From NCBI GenBank assembly GCA_038496675.1, contig CM076653.1, positions 23,898,817 to 23,962,816 on the forward strand: a stretch of 64,000 bases of DNA. The letters are read 5' to 3'. Position 1 is the first letter of the stretch. Each line of letters opens with the position of its first letter. Positions 10,569 through 22,178 of the stretch are shown here, piece after piece. The position numbers and the translations under genes were made by a program. The stretch comes from Rachycentron canadum. Taxonomy: Eukaryota > Chordata > Actinopteri > Carangiformes > Rachycentridae. The notes beneath the pieces are model-generated. The model saw nothing but the letters and a program-made list of their open reading frames with translations. It was not told the origin of the DNA and searched no databases.

Positions 10569-13500
10569 ACACACACACACACCAAGCTAGCTATTCACTA
10601 CTATTTCCCACTTTCTCATGTTGATTTTCGGCCTGATGATTTGTGAGAAGTGTTGGCATTAGGTGTGAGGTCTTATGGACTGTGTGCGGTCTGGTAGACT
10701 AAAGCTCTGGCCTTTGGGAAATTTCACTATTCCACTATGATCTGTGTAGAATTTTTCATACCGACCTGAGAACAGAACACAAGCGGTGATTGTAGGTGTT
10801 TGTTTTTTGCTATAAAAAGAGATTTAATCTGTTAGTCTTGTGTTATTCCTTCTGTGTCTATAAAAGTTGATGAATGTTGTTTTCACAGTGCTCATGCTTG
10901 CCAGTTAAACTGCCTATCTTAACATCCAGATAACAGATCTTCCTATCACTGCAGTCACTCTTTATAATGGCCAACCCCTCCAACTGGTTTAACGTCTGGA
11001 TTCTCCAGCAGCTGGAGGATAAAGGTTGTGAAAGCTACACATTTCATTCAGCTCATTTTTAACAACTTTAAGCTATTTTAAATATAAATATCCATTCTGG
11101 CTTCAACTGACCACATGTTTTAAAGGCTCACAGATACAAAATTTAAAAAGATCAGCAGACATTTGCTCATTCATTACACATTGCTCCCTCAATCATAATT
11201 GGCAATTATTAATACTAGTTCTACTTCTTCTTAGAGCTTAGCTGCTGGCGTAAAGAGAACCAGGTTCATTTACAAGCCAGATTTTCCATTTGTTGAACAG
11301 TGGCAACTGTCTGAACAGGTCCTATACAAAAACTAAGAATATTACATAACACCAGAATCTGCTTCTGTAACTCAAGACTCCAGCCTCGGCAGCAGCTCTG
11401 AGGAAAGCAATTAATAAATGTGAAAATCAAGCTGAGTTGTTTGTTGACATTAATGTTAATACGCTTAGAGCAACAAATTGTTTTTGTTTCCCACCAGACT
11501 ATTAATGCTCATGTATTCCCTTTAAACCTTCCAAAATCAACTGTTTCCTGTAAAAAGGCCTAAACTGAGACAGGGAATAGATGCGTCATTTGTTGAGCTG
11601 TTGACATACTGTTAGAAAATCATCATGAGAACCTGTGACATGCCTGCAGTACGCAAACACACAAACAGTCAAACCATAATGACTGGGTTTGCTATACTGC
11701 TGAAAAATATCCGCAAAAGTTAAAAAGTTGAAAAATGTTCACATATACATTCTTTCTTTCTACTGAAAGCGACTCAAACAGTTCTGGCATTTGTCTCTCT
11801 CACTGTCTGTCAGGAGAAGTGTGTGTCTGTTGGTGTGTGTGTGAGACAATTTGTGAGCAAAAACAAGAAGAACAGACAGAAACCACTGCTTGTTTTGTGT
11901 GTACACATATTTTGTGTGTGTTTTTGTGCCTCTGTACATGTGGACCTTTTTTCTTCACTCCTTGTGTGCATACAGTATATTTCATGCATGCCTCAGTGTG
12001 TGGCTGCATGTGCAGACATCTGTCTGCATTATATGCTTGGTTGATTGGCCAGCTAGTCCACCCGTCCAGTTGGAACACATATGGCAAAGCGACATGCTGC
12101 TGCTTTTCTCAGCAGCAATTAACACGTCTGCTCTCTGCACAGAAACACAGCAGTGCAGGTCTGTCTGTCACGGGGCAGGGCGGGCCTCTGTATCTACTGC
12201 ACTGCAAAGGAGAGCAGCGTGTCTAGAGCAGGGCAAAAGCAAAAGCTCCTGCCAGGGCAAAGTCACACAGGCTGTATATGTGTGGGAAACTTAAAGCAAA
12301 GAAAGTCACACTTGATTGTCTGTCCATGTTACACAAGCAATGCAAATGTTTTTTAAAGTTATTTTTGGGGCATTATTTTGTCTTTATTTGTATAACCACA
12401 GGGGGAGAGACAGGAAAGTCAGGGAGGGAGAGAAATGGGGATGATATGCCGCAAAGGGCCATGGGCCACCATAGCTGTGGCCAAGCTCCAATGGTGTCCA
12501 GTGCAAAGGTATGTAGTATGTAGTCTACAAGGGATGAAGTAAGACTTTACATTTCTAAGTGGATCTAATGAAATGCCAACTTCCTGCTCATCAGTTTCGC
12601 TCTTCTTTTTTTGAAGTCATTTTTTTTTTTTTTTTTTTTTGTTTTCAAGACACTGGACATGACCTAACTGGGAATTATGTTTAAAGGATGTGAATTGTCT
12701 CACTTCATTGGCAGTGTGGGTGTTGTTTCAACTGTGAGTCTGCTGATGTGATGTGAGTGCAAAAAAAATTGGGAATAGTTAGCGTGGTCTTTTAATAGAG
12801 AAGTATTTTGCATTGTTCTTGTCCTCATTCCTACTTTACAGTAGCATAACTGTATAAACTGCCAGTTGACTCTTTTCGCCTCCTTCATATATAGCATACA
12901 GAACAGATGGGCAGATGCTAGATACCTGGAAATCCCAGTGGTCCATTCTTTCCCAGTTTTCCTTGATCTCCCTCCTCTCCAACCTCACCTTGATCTCCTG
13001 GATTAAAAAGGAAGGGAATAAGGAGGAGGATATTTCACAGAAAGCTATCATAGGATGGTGATACATTAGATCCATTATCAGTTGGCCAAGAATCACTATA
13101 TCACAGTACCTGAAGTGAGTGTTTATGTTTTAATTTAAGTAAAAATCCATTTGTGGATCAAACAGTGTAAAAGACACAAAGTTGAAACCAAGAGATCTCT
13201 GGTGGATCCAAAAAGCTCAAAGATTTCTTAGCACAAAAAAATCTTGAGTGGTTCCTGAGTATCTATTAGAGCCTTAATTTTACTGCATTTGGTGATGTCA
13301 ACAGAACTTCATATCTTATTAGGTGTGAGGCTCTGAAACGAAGGATTGTAACAACCCCCCCCCCCCTATTATCCTGAGTACTTTTGCAGGCTGTGTCGAC
13401 ATTTTCAGGCAAAAAAATCTCTGCATCAAGTTATTCTGTGTGTTAAAAACTTTCCTCATGTGGACGACTGACTTGAAACCATGTGCAGTAAAATTCCTAT

Positions 13501-15113
13501 CATGCCTCATTTATGTGATTAAGTTGTCAAATCATATTGAGCTCTGTGTCAAATATATTCTGGCAACAATGCAACATGTTGGTAAGCAATGGGATCAATT
13601 TATGTCAGATAAGTAAGGAAAACCTAATTCAAAGTTTATTTTCATCAAAATAATTAAACGAAAACGTGAAACTGAAGTGTTTTGACCTGGATCTCTTCGA
13701 CCCACAGAAACACTGTTAGCTCTTTATAAATCATGAGATGCCAGTAAATGTAGGCCATTTAAAAATGCTCAAGTCACAGTGCCAGTAAATGTAGAAATGT
13801 ATGTTTGTTTAAAAAGTAGCGTAGACATTGTTTCGGGGAATGAAACCTAGAAAAATGCACGTCTGACACCCACTCAGATTCGCAGATGTGCAAATACACA
13901 TGCTCAGAGGCTAACTCTGTGGTCACTAGTATCAAGGATGACTCTTGTGTAAAATAATCAGTTCAGTTTAGTAGCAGCTGTCCAAATACACACTGTCATA
14001 ATGGGACTTTCTTACTAGTAGAGAAAAATGTCCAAGTGGTTCATACACAGTTTCACTTCATATTCAGTACATGTGATGTTAGTGTTGACTTTTCTACCCT
14101 CCTACGCACACCACCACTGCACTTTATAGTTCAAAAATTACTCTTGTAAAATAACATCTGTCCTAGAAAGTCATGCTAACATGCATCTTTTTATGTTCAA
14201 TAAATGTAAATCTGTAAACCTATCAAATCTGGTTTACACTGGTGACAGACAGATAATGTTTCTTAGTTTCTGCATGTTGGCACCTAAAGTCTCTCTAACG
14301 TTGTTTGAAGCCAGAACTAAAATCCTGAATGTTTTTCAGTATCATGAATGGAGCTGAACAAAACAATGACGCTTAGGTGAACTGTGTGTTTTATTAGTTC
14401 TGTCTGTCTGAATCAGCAGGGGAACAAGCTACTGGATGTCATAAAATAGAAAACACACACAGGGAGGCATTCCCTCCAGAAGACTATGGGGTAGCAGACT
14501 GCTAGCTAATAAACTACAGGACATTTCATGCTTAGTACCAACATCAGCTCTGTAAACCCTCAAGCCTGTTAGGGGTGTTTCCTCACAATTTTCCACTGAA
14601 ACTTCTTTGCATTTATTTAACAAAACCTATATACATTTACAGTGAGGCCATAAATTAAATTACATCATCTCCAAACAAAATGAAAGACTGAAAGCACCAA
14701 AGAACCCAAACTGCATGTAAGTGTAGGTACACATGCTGTACTGTATAGGTGCATATACAAATTTACTTTCTTTTTCCATACAAAGATAATCTTTGATCAT
14801 TGATTTACTTTAGAGATGATTGATTATGCTCTTGGACTTAATAATTTGAAATGCTGTGTTTACATTTTAGTTAATTTGACTAAAATGATTGGATTATGCA
14901 TCAGACTTGAATGATCAACAGGATAAACATAGGATAAAAATTCTACAGAATAGTTTACATTACCACACAAAGACACATACAGGGACATGTGTTACCTTTA
15001 GCTCCAGGGAGGAGAGAGTTGGTGCAGACCTCTGGAGAAGAAGAGATGTACTTGAATAAAGTTGCACACATGCAGAGCACCACGAGTCTTTGGCTGCATC
15101 TTTTCGCCATCAT
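5411..15113 (-). CDS. colec10: colec10, collectin-10 (collectin liver 1, CL-L1), complete coding region in seven exons
   Basis: CL-L1 is a secreted collectin. In mammals it binds sugars through a C-type lectin domain, forms heteromers with collectin-11 and works with MASP proteases in the lectin pathway of complement. The seven exons join in frame to 290 residues (human 277). They encode a hydrophobic signal peptide within residues 1-30, an N-terminal cysteine region (EVCTNS), a collagen-like run of 23 uninterrupted Gly-X-Y triplets (residues 37-105, the same number as human), the signature CDCGRYRK at 109-116, a neck helix (about 117-145) and a C-type lectin domain (about 145-270). The domain has paired cysteines C166/C268 and C246/C260. 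RGGTLAMPK and TTMFFMCEF match the family. The start at 15113 gives a standard signal peptide; the second ATG at 15110 has the better Kozak context. Unusual points are an interrupted lectin domain, missing sugar-binding residues and an extended basic/glycine C-terminus. Confidence 0.95.
6039..6250 (-). CDS. colec10: colec10 coding exon 6 (end of neck, first half of lectin domain)
   Basis: The exon encodes residues 138-208, from (V)ILGLRETEERYYLLV to YIGVHGQRTDR. It includes C166, the RGGTLAMPK strand and ADYVSQAGLTRVYIGV, which parallels human ADYVAKSGFFRVFIGV. The acceptor is CCCTATGCAG. The donor AGA|GTAAGT is close to consensus and in phase 0. The donor cuts the lectin domain after the IGV strand. 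Confidence 0.93.
6555..6650 (-). CDS. colec10: colec10 coding exon 5 (neck region)
   Basis: The exon encodes TTCDCGRYRKVVGQLDVNTG followed by KLRNAVRFLKN. This aligns with the human TVCDCGRYRKFVGQLD neck start, a coiled coil that trimerises the molecule. The donor is AATG|GTGAGC, and the split valine codon is completed by exon 6. Confidence 0.93.
6651..7589 (-). other. colec10 intron 4, GC-AG type
   Basis: On the minus strand this intron begins GCGAGT and ends CCAATGCAG (939 bp). GC-AG introns are a known minor class, about one percent of introns in vertebrates by general knowledge, usually with an otherwise strong donor. The coding frame excludes the nearby alternative GT. Confidence 0.8.
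7590..7643 (-). CDS. colec10: colec10 coding exon 4 (collagen, 54 bp, GC donor)
   Basis: The acceptor is TTCCTCTGTAG. The exon encodes six triplets (GDK GDA GLD GPS GLK GKP) and is followed by GCGAGT, a GC-type donor. Using the nearby GT (GTAAAA, four bases further on) would shift the frame and give a stop within the next exon. The GC donor instead joins in frame to G-TTCDCGRYRK and keeps the total at 23 triplets. Confidence 0.88.
9477..9548 (-). CDS. colec10: colec10 coding exon 3 (collagen, 72 bp)
   Basis: The acceptor is CTTCCTTCCCAG and the donor AAAG|GTAAAA, phase 1 at both ends. The exon encodes eight triplets (GVA GEQ GIR GEV GQT GKM GPI GDK). GPIG-K aligns with the human GPIGKKG segment. 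Confidence 0.93.
10048..10098. repeat. two adjacent short hairpins
   Basis: AAAATGTGCA (10048-10057) pairs with TGCACATTTT (10062-10071) over a 4-base loop. Immediately after, AAAATGGA (10081-10088) pairs with TCCATTTT (10091-10098) over a 2-base loop. Both stems are perfect. They lie in colec10 intron 2. They could be the remains of a small inverted-repeat element, or chance in AT-rich DNA. Confidence 0.6.
10461..10582. repeat. (GT)n - N - (CA)n dinucleotide repeat with assembly join
   Basis: A GT run (10461-10506) meets a single N at 10507 and then a CA run to about 10582, with one short interruption. A direct change from GT to its complement at an N suggests two contig ends joined here rather than a natural sequence. 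Confidence 0.9.
12355..12515 (+). repeat. dispersed teleost repeat fragment, class uncertain
   Basis: A run with 'ggggcattattttgtctttat', then a purine-rich 'gagagacaggaaa' block and 'gcaaagggcc', resembles a sequence I know to recur widely in fish genomes. Recognition is from memory only; no ends or duplications were identified. Confidence 0.4.
12926..12997 (-). CDS. colec10: colec10 coding exon 2 (collagen, 72 bp)
   Basis: The acceptor is TTTTTAATCCAG and the donor CCAG|GTATCT, phase 1 at both ends. The exon encodes eight Gly-X-Y triplets (GDQ GEV GEE GDQ GKL GKN GPL GFP). The 72-bp size is a multiple of 9, as is usual for collagen-type exons. Confidence 0.93.
14996..15113 (-). CDS. colec10: colec10 coding exon 1 (signal peptide, N-terminal cysteine, first collagen triplet)
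   Basis: The exon encodes MMAKRCSQRLVVLCMCATLF, a basic start plus hydrophobic core, followed by SSSPEVCTNSLLPGAK. It ends AAAG|GTAACA in phase 1. The EVC motif aligns with human AEVCATH, the interchain disulphide region. An in-frame ATG at 15149 would add 12 polar residues before the signal peptide and is less likely. Confidence 0.92.
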
Positions 15114-15123
15114 CTCCCAGTCA

Positions 15124-16120
15124 TTACTGTCTAGTGACAACAATCCCAAACCTAAGCCACTAGTACCAATGAACCGGCTGTGTAAAGTATATCTTGCTGG
15201 TGGGACTGTAACTGGAGGACCAGAGGATCAGAGCTGCACTAATGAGGAAACATACTGCACAAATACACACACACAGTTGTTTATAGAGTCTTATCAGTTA
15301 CTTGTCATAATGTCAAACAACACATAACAGAGTACTGCATTCCTTTGTATCTTTTGCCCTTGGAATTTAAAACTGTGTTTAATTATAAGGGCAGTTCATA
15401 ACATCATCATAACATTTAGATAGAAACAATGTTGTAAGAATAACAGGAGGGAACACATGCCACACAATGCCACATTTTGATTGAAGTTTTTGCCATATCA
15501 GTGTGAGTGTGTACAGTATAGTGCCCCCAGGTATACTCACAGTGGTGTGAAAAAAGCCTCTGCAGCGTGTTCACATTGTGAAATTGTACTTGGCATCTGA
15601 TAGATGTTTGAAGTGGAGTGAGAAGAAGTCATTTTAGACTGTTTAATTAAATGTTGCTGAAACACTATTAAAAGAGGGAAGAATGTGTACGATTTAGTTG
15701 TGTATAATAACATTGTTTTATTTGACCATATCTGGTGGAATAATTTGGTTTAGGTTCGGTGACTAGATTGGTTTGTGACAGTAGTAGAACTGTTTCTAAT
15801 AGCTGAAATTTGTATATTTGGAGAGGAAACATAGAGATCGGAGAAGCAGAAGTTACACCCTTGTTTATCATCTGAGCTATCTATCATTTGTTGTAATTTG
15901 ACCTCATTATAACAAATGTTCCCGCGCCAGCTGCATAGTAACACATTCTTCAAGACAGCACCACTGACCACTCCTATCAGTGTGTGTACTGTAGGCTCAT
16001 CTGCTTTTCAAAACTCAGTGGAAAATGAAAACTGCCAATATATGATATATTTAATCCAGTTAAGTGACTAACTTGTGTCTAGTGTAAGTCAAAACAAATA
16101 GGTTGCACAACACTAATAAA
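15124..16120. other. upstream of colec10, intergenic
   Basis: This would contain the colec10 5' UTR and promoter. I could not identify a convincing TATA box or upstream untranslated exon, and no coding sequence is apparent. Confidence 0.4.
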
Positions 16121-16252
16121 TTATAGTACACAGGTTTCACAGGTTTCACAATACACAATTTCAAATTCTCAGTATGCACAGTGTGCATACTGAGAATTTT
16201 TATCTGAAATTCTCAGTATGATTCACTGACATGTGGAACCTGTGTACTATAA
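16121..16252. mobile_element. MITE-like element with terminal and internal inverted repeats
   Basis: The outer arms TTATAGTACACAGGTTTCAC (16121-16140) and its near-complement (16233-16252) pair with one mismatch over 20 bases. Inside, 16163-16179 and 16183-16199 form a perfect 17-base stem over a 3-base loop. A third copy of part of the inner arm (GAAATTCTCAGTATG) lies at 16206-16220. There is no open reading frame. The structure fits a non-autonomous DNA transposon or foldback element; the family is unknown and the duplicated target is unclear (perhaps TA). Confidence 0.65.
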
Positions 16253-19200
16253 CCACAGTGTGCAATAGCAAACATGCCTGAGTCATAAGTAACTGAATGT
16301 TTTCTTACCAACAAGACAGTAGCACCTCCACTGCTTCCATCCTCTTCTTGTTACTTTTACTCTTCCTTCCACCCTTCAGATCACAAACCATTTGGTAGGA
16401 GAGGCTTATCCTCTTGCACACAAATACCCATACACACACAAACAGACAAAATGTACTTTATGTACATACACAGAAAAGCACATGCTCACAAAGACACGAG
16501 ACAAAAAAAAAAAAAAAAACACTGTACAAGAACAAAAATGCTGTGTGCACACAGATTCTTCCATGATTGCATCCTCTGGTTTGACACTATGTGCTGAAAA
16601 CATACAAGGATTAGAGGGTTTGGAGGCCTCAGAAGGACAGTGGGAAAGTAGGGAGGGTGGGTGGCAAAAGAGAGAGAGAGAGAGAGACAGAAAGAGATAA
16701 TGAGAAATAATTAGATAAGAAGACGTGGAAAGACAAGAGACAGAGCTGGGAACCAAGAGGGATAAGTCAGGAAGAGAGTGTGGTCAGAGCCACATGTCTT
16801 GGCACAAAGAAGGATTTCCTTATTCAAGAGTTCTGCTTCCAGGGACGTATTCAGCTCTCCATCAGAAAGACAAGTCATCAGGGGCTTTGTGTGCTCTGCG
16901 CTTCGTGGTAAAGGGAGGGGCTGATGTTATTGAGAAACTATTAATTAAAAAAAACAAACAAAAAAAAACAAAAAACGGGGAGATTCATCTCAGTCAGACA
17001 CAGGCTGTTGTTCCCTGAGGAGCTGAGCTGGCCAATCATCACTTTGAAAAGCAGCCATTTCCAGGAGTTAAATGCTTCGTAGCTTTTACTGTGTTTGGCT
17101 TGTTACATTGTTATTTGTATTTATAGACAAAAATCTTTCAAATACATCCAGTATTGGCTCTGAAATGACAGTACATTCTGTTTCTTTGAGTCAAACTGCA
17201 ACCGTTTTTCAACTGTTGCGAGCGCTGTGCTCTTCAGAGGCAATAATATAGGCCTGTCATACGTTGGGCAAGTCGCACTGCAGCCATTAATCAGTTTGTG
17301 TTGCTGATTGTGATGTTTGTTTCTTTTGGCTTATTGTTGAAAAACATTTTTGAACCACTCACACAGGCTTGAAAATATTTCTGGCTTCACACACTCAATA
17401 TCAGTGACAGAATTTGTAAAAAGTTTAATTTGGCTTCTTCCACTGTTTGCTCCAGGCTTCAATGTCTGCTGTATATCGTTCCTGCTAAGGAATTTGTTGA
17501 TATTGAGAGCTGTGTATTTTGATACGCAAGCTCTTTTATGGCTCTGGTATTTGGTGTTGCAGATGATAACTGGCATGCTGGTGTCGCTTGCTCAGTGAAA
17601 ATTTTAAAGAAATAAAAGATTTCAACAGGACACATTTGTGTGGCCAGCATTGTTAAAAAAAAAAAACCTAAAAAAACAGAAGTATTACTTCAACTTTTTA
17701 TTGAAGTCCAAGGTCAGATTGTGGTTATAATAGATGATATTTAAGATAAAACACAATGATTAATGTTTTTTCACTGTATTTCTGCAGTTATCCATCATCC
17801 ATTTATTTGTGGACTGATGCACTGTTTCAGTTGAGGTCTGGGAAAGTGCAATATACCCTGTGTGTACACTCACACACATGCACACTCACACACATACACG
17901 CATACATAGGAACAACCCTGGTATCCTGAAGGCTAATTGTTTACATGTGGTTTAGACAGCGCTCTCTAATTAAGAATGTGATTCACACTCCTGGATTGAG
18001 GGTTGACTCCATAGTGGTAACCACACCACAAAACAGTCCTGTCTACCCAGTTGCTTTTAAACCCATTTACAACACTGGAGGTACCCTTCGTAATCTAAAA
18101 CAGCAAAAGTAGCAGAAACTGGCCACATGTGTGTCAATGACAAATCCGTCAACAGCAACTTCAGCATATAAAACATTTACCTAACCTCGACCCTGAACCA
18201 CATTCATTTACTGTTGAGCATGAGTGTATGGGCCCAGTAACTACAATGGAAGTGGCTGTGCTGCCTGTTTTCCTGGTATTTCATGGGAATTTGGGCAAGC
18301 ACTGAGGCACACAACAAACAGCCGTGACAACCAAAGTCATACGCCATGTGACCTCTTTTGTTTTTATGATTTCTTTCCCTGGAATCAATTAAAGTCATAT
18401 TCCATTTTGCTTCAGCACTTAATCTGCTGACATCACAAGAAGTCAACTGGGAACATCAGTGGTCTTCTTAATTCATAGAGCTGCCTCTGAAAAGCTAAAA
18501 CTAAGAAGGCCAAATGTGGAAATCATATATTCAACAGTTTTAAAAACTGAATAGTGACAAATCCTATCAACGTGTTTTCCTCCTTTTCTTATCTAATGCT
18601 AACTTGTTTTCTAACAAACAGAGGGCCTGCAACATTCAAAAGACTGTTGCTCACCTCATTATGTTTCAGCAGTTCAAGGATCAATCAGGCACCAATAAGC
18701 CAAACTGGCTTGGAAAGTTAAATGAGGGAAGGAATCTCATGATGGATTTTGAAAATTGTACATGCAAAACACCAGTATTTACAAGGATAGACTCATCTGT
18801 GGTTTCACAGTATTGACTGATGTAATGTAAGAGGCATTTTTGTCGTATATTCTGAGATTAGGTAAGGCTAACTTTGACTATCTTTTGCTTCCAAGTATCT
18901 GAATAAACCACAGTTTAAACAGATACAGTAAATAAATTGCACCCTATTGATTCAATTTAGACACAAAGGGTAAGAGTCTTCCAAGATGCGAACATGCATA
19001 TCTGAGCCCGGTCCGACCTTACACTTTGGTCTCCTCTATAAAGCCATTGTGGAAAGACCCTCTCGTGTGGTTAACAACACATTCATTTTGCACCTTCCAT
19101 CATAGACTGAAAACTCATCTTTGTCTTTTCCCATAAAAGCTCTCCTCCCACAGGATGATTTCCCCTTTTGACTCATTGCGATTGCTTTAAAAAACAAATA

Positions 19201-21724
19201 TAAGAAATCCTTATCCAGCACGAAAGTTTGTTAAATAAGCACTCACAGATTATTTGTTGTTGCCGACATTGGTGTCTGGCCTGGGTGTGAACCCCATCAC
19301 TGGGCACATATATCCAAACCAAATCTTTCCCTTTTTTTGATGCCTATAATACAATAGACTATACCACTTACAAATACACAGTTGTCGTCCTCAGAACAGA
19401 ACAGAATAGTGGACACAATTCAAACGACACCACAATAACCAATAATAAATATAAAGGGCTCTAGACAGATTTTGAAAACAGTAGTTCACACAACGCTATT
19501 GTCAGTCATTTTGGCATAGAAGGAACAAAACATATGGAACGGGAAATGACATTTTCATATGATAATCATTTTGTTTGTAAGGTCTTTATTCTGTTTGTGG
19601 TCACATGGCAGCTGGAATAGGCAAATTGAATCGATCTTAACACACAACGAGCAAGAGGTAGAACAAATGGGGGACAGGTTGGCAGTGAATCACACGGCAA
19701 GAGGAAAAAATGAAAGTGTTCAGTCTCTTTGCGGTGAAAAAACAGCTGGTTGTGCCTTTTAGACTAAAAGCACACTGAACTTGGAGGACATCAGTGGCAG
19801 CAAGGTATCAGATTCATCTAGATTATAAGAGAATCAGTTTTCCATTTCTGCATGAAGTGGAGGGTTATATCGTTTGTCCGTTCTGAAATCCCTGTGGAGA
19901 CTGTGGAAAGAAAATGCTACAATACACCATGTGAAGTCAGAGTCTATAAACTGCCAGCTTATAGAACCGCTTCAGAAGCCCCTTACCTCCTAAACACCTT
20001 TCCAATGTCCGAATTGGTGCGACTCTGTCCGACAATTTTTGTAACTTTCTGTATTCGAACATCTGACATGTACTCTCCCTTCATGCTGTGATTGGTCAAT
20101 GTCGAGGTGAGAAAGGAATGTTTTCTGAACCTGAAGATTGAGTTCTCGGAGACCGTATTTAATCCTGGCCCTGTTCAAATAAATGGATAAGCAAAGAAAA
20201 TGCCAGATATGTATGCAGCTCTTCAACTGCTTTCACTCATCATGCATTTCTGAGAAGAGTCATACATACAAGAATCTTCTCAGGTGACCAAGTTCAACAA
20301 TTTCAGAAAAAAAAAAAAAGAAATTAAAAACAAATTTTGATTTTGATTCCACTAAAACTACAGGTAGTACTATTACTACAGGTAACAGCTTTGTACGACC
20401 ACAGACAGATGAAATTTACTGTACTCTACTGTATTGACAAAGGTTTTTGAAGTACCTATTTAACCCTGATAGGAGAGTCCTCTGAAATGTTGACGAATGA
20501 TCCTATGCGGTACCTGCGTGAAATCTGAGATGCACATTTTCTTTCTGTGAAAAAATGTTTCTTTTTGTTTGACATGGAAACAGAATGATAGAAAGTAATG
20601 ATGTTGTGGTTGGGATGATGGATTGGTGTTTACATCCGCCTTCGACTCTGCTGACTTTGGTTCAAAATCCAACTCTTCTAGGAAGTATTTCACTGAGAGT
20701 AGTTTTCATTTTTCAAACATTTGTCTTATTCAACCATAACCAATGGCTTTCCCAACCTTAAATAAACCTCAACTTAAATTTTATTTCTTTAACCTAATCC
20801 CAACCTTGACCAAAGTTGTTTTAACCAGTGACTATCATTTCTCCTGTTTGTCTTCCACAGTATGTGGAACACGAGTGAGAATCAAGTGAAGTATTCAGTG
20901 TAATAGTAATGTCACAGTTCATTATCCAGGTTTCAGATTGTGTGCATGCCATGACATCTAATGGGACTGGGTTGAACAGACTAACTTAAGTTTATCAAAT
21001 GTCACTTTTGTTGTCATAGTGGTAAAATGTTAACTAGCCATTCAAATAATTTGTTTACTGTTATGAATTCTGAAAATGAGCCTCCTACACATATATATAT
21101 AAACTCCTGGTTATTTTACCATTGTACTTTATTCCAACATCTTGTCCAGGTCTTTAAAAGATATTCTGTCATAGCCACAAAACAAGCTTTGTTTGCTTTA
21201 CAAAACTTTTATATCCATCTACTGTCTGCATTTCTCTTCAGTATTTTACTCTATGGCACTTGATCAAACCAAGTTTCTGGACACAGTTTTACTGTCTGGA
21301 CAAAACATTTACGCTCGAGGAAAAATTATAAACAGCAGCAGCAGCAGAAGCAGCAGTAGAGCTTGTGCCTTTGTCATGTCTGGAGAAATGTGCTTGTTTT
21401 GCTTTAATCATATGTGTCATTGCATATGATACTACTTGTAGCTTTGCTAAATATTGTAATACATACAGTTAATTACAGAGTTACAAGTGCAGCTTTTTCT
21501 GAGCCATTATCTTGTTTGGTTGCATGATCTCAGACCTAAAGCTGATACACTGGTTGGCCCCAAAGAAAAAGAAAAAACAGCAGTTTTGTTTGCGTATATG
21601 TGTATACTCATGTGTGCAAATGCATTGGAGAATGCTGCTCAGATGAGAGGTCTGATTTGCTGTCATTTGCATCATTTGAGCTTCCTGGAGGAAGTCCCAG
21701 GGGGAAGTTTGATCAGCTTCCTTG

Positions 21725-21726
<2 letters not shown>
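16253..21726. other. intergenic, no gene seen
   Basis: This stretch contains simple (GA)n near 16671, A-rich tracts and short open frames without homology or codon-like structure. I see no exon chain with splice sites resembling a known protein. Confidence 0.55.
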
Positions 21727-21727
<1 letters not shown>

Positions 21728-21759
<32 letters not shown>

Positions 21760-22178
21760 NNNNNNNNNNNNNNNNNNNNNNNNNNNNNNNNNNNNNNNNN
21801 NNNNNNNNNNNNNNNNNNNNNNNNNNNNNNNNNNNNNNNNNNNNNNNNNNNNNNNNNNNNNNNNNNNNNNNNNNNNNNNNNNNNNNNNNNNNNNNNNNNN
21901 NNNNNNNNNNNNNNNNNNNNNNNNNNNNNNNNNNNNNNNNNNNNNNNNNNNNNNNNNNNNNNNNNNNNNNNNNNNNNNNNNNNNNNNNNNNNNNNNNNNN
22001 NNNNNNNNNNNNNNNNNNNNNNNNNNNNNNNNNNNNNNNNNNNNNNNNNNNNNNNNNNNNNNNNNNNNNNNNNNNNNNNNNNNNNNNNNNNNNNNNNNNN
22101 NNNNNNNNNNNNNNNNNNNNNNNNNNNNNNNNNNNNNNNNNNNNNNNNNNNNNNNNNNNNTATATATATAATATATAT
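21728..22178. repeat. (TA)n microsatellite interrupted by assembly gap
   Basis: TA repeats occur on both sides of 401 N (21760-22160). The gap almost certainly reflects an unresolved AT-rich microsatellite; its true length is unknown. Any open frame drawn across the N run is meaningless. Confidence 0.95.

Larger units (their letters stand above)
9549..12925 (-). other. colec10 intron 2
   Basis: A 3377-bp intron with normal GT-AG ends. It contains the (GT)n-N-(CA)n join, two adjacent short hairpins (10048-10098) and a stretch at about 12355-12515 resembling a dispersed fish repeat. No further collagen exon is needed: the triplet count already matches human. Confidence 0.8.

Noticed and set aside
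11735..12294. Overlapping plus-strand open frames of 134-163 codons
   Set aside because: Cysteine/valine-rich translations of TG-rich sequence, no domain, inside colec10 intron 2, no splice structure; read as chance.
16392..16756. Open frames on both strands of about 100-116 codons
   Set aside because: Low-complexity purine/pyrimidine tracts with no homology; both strands open because of the GA repeat.
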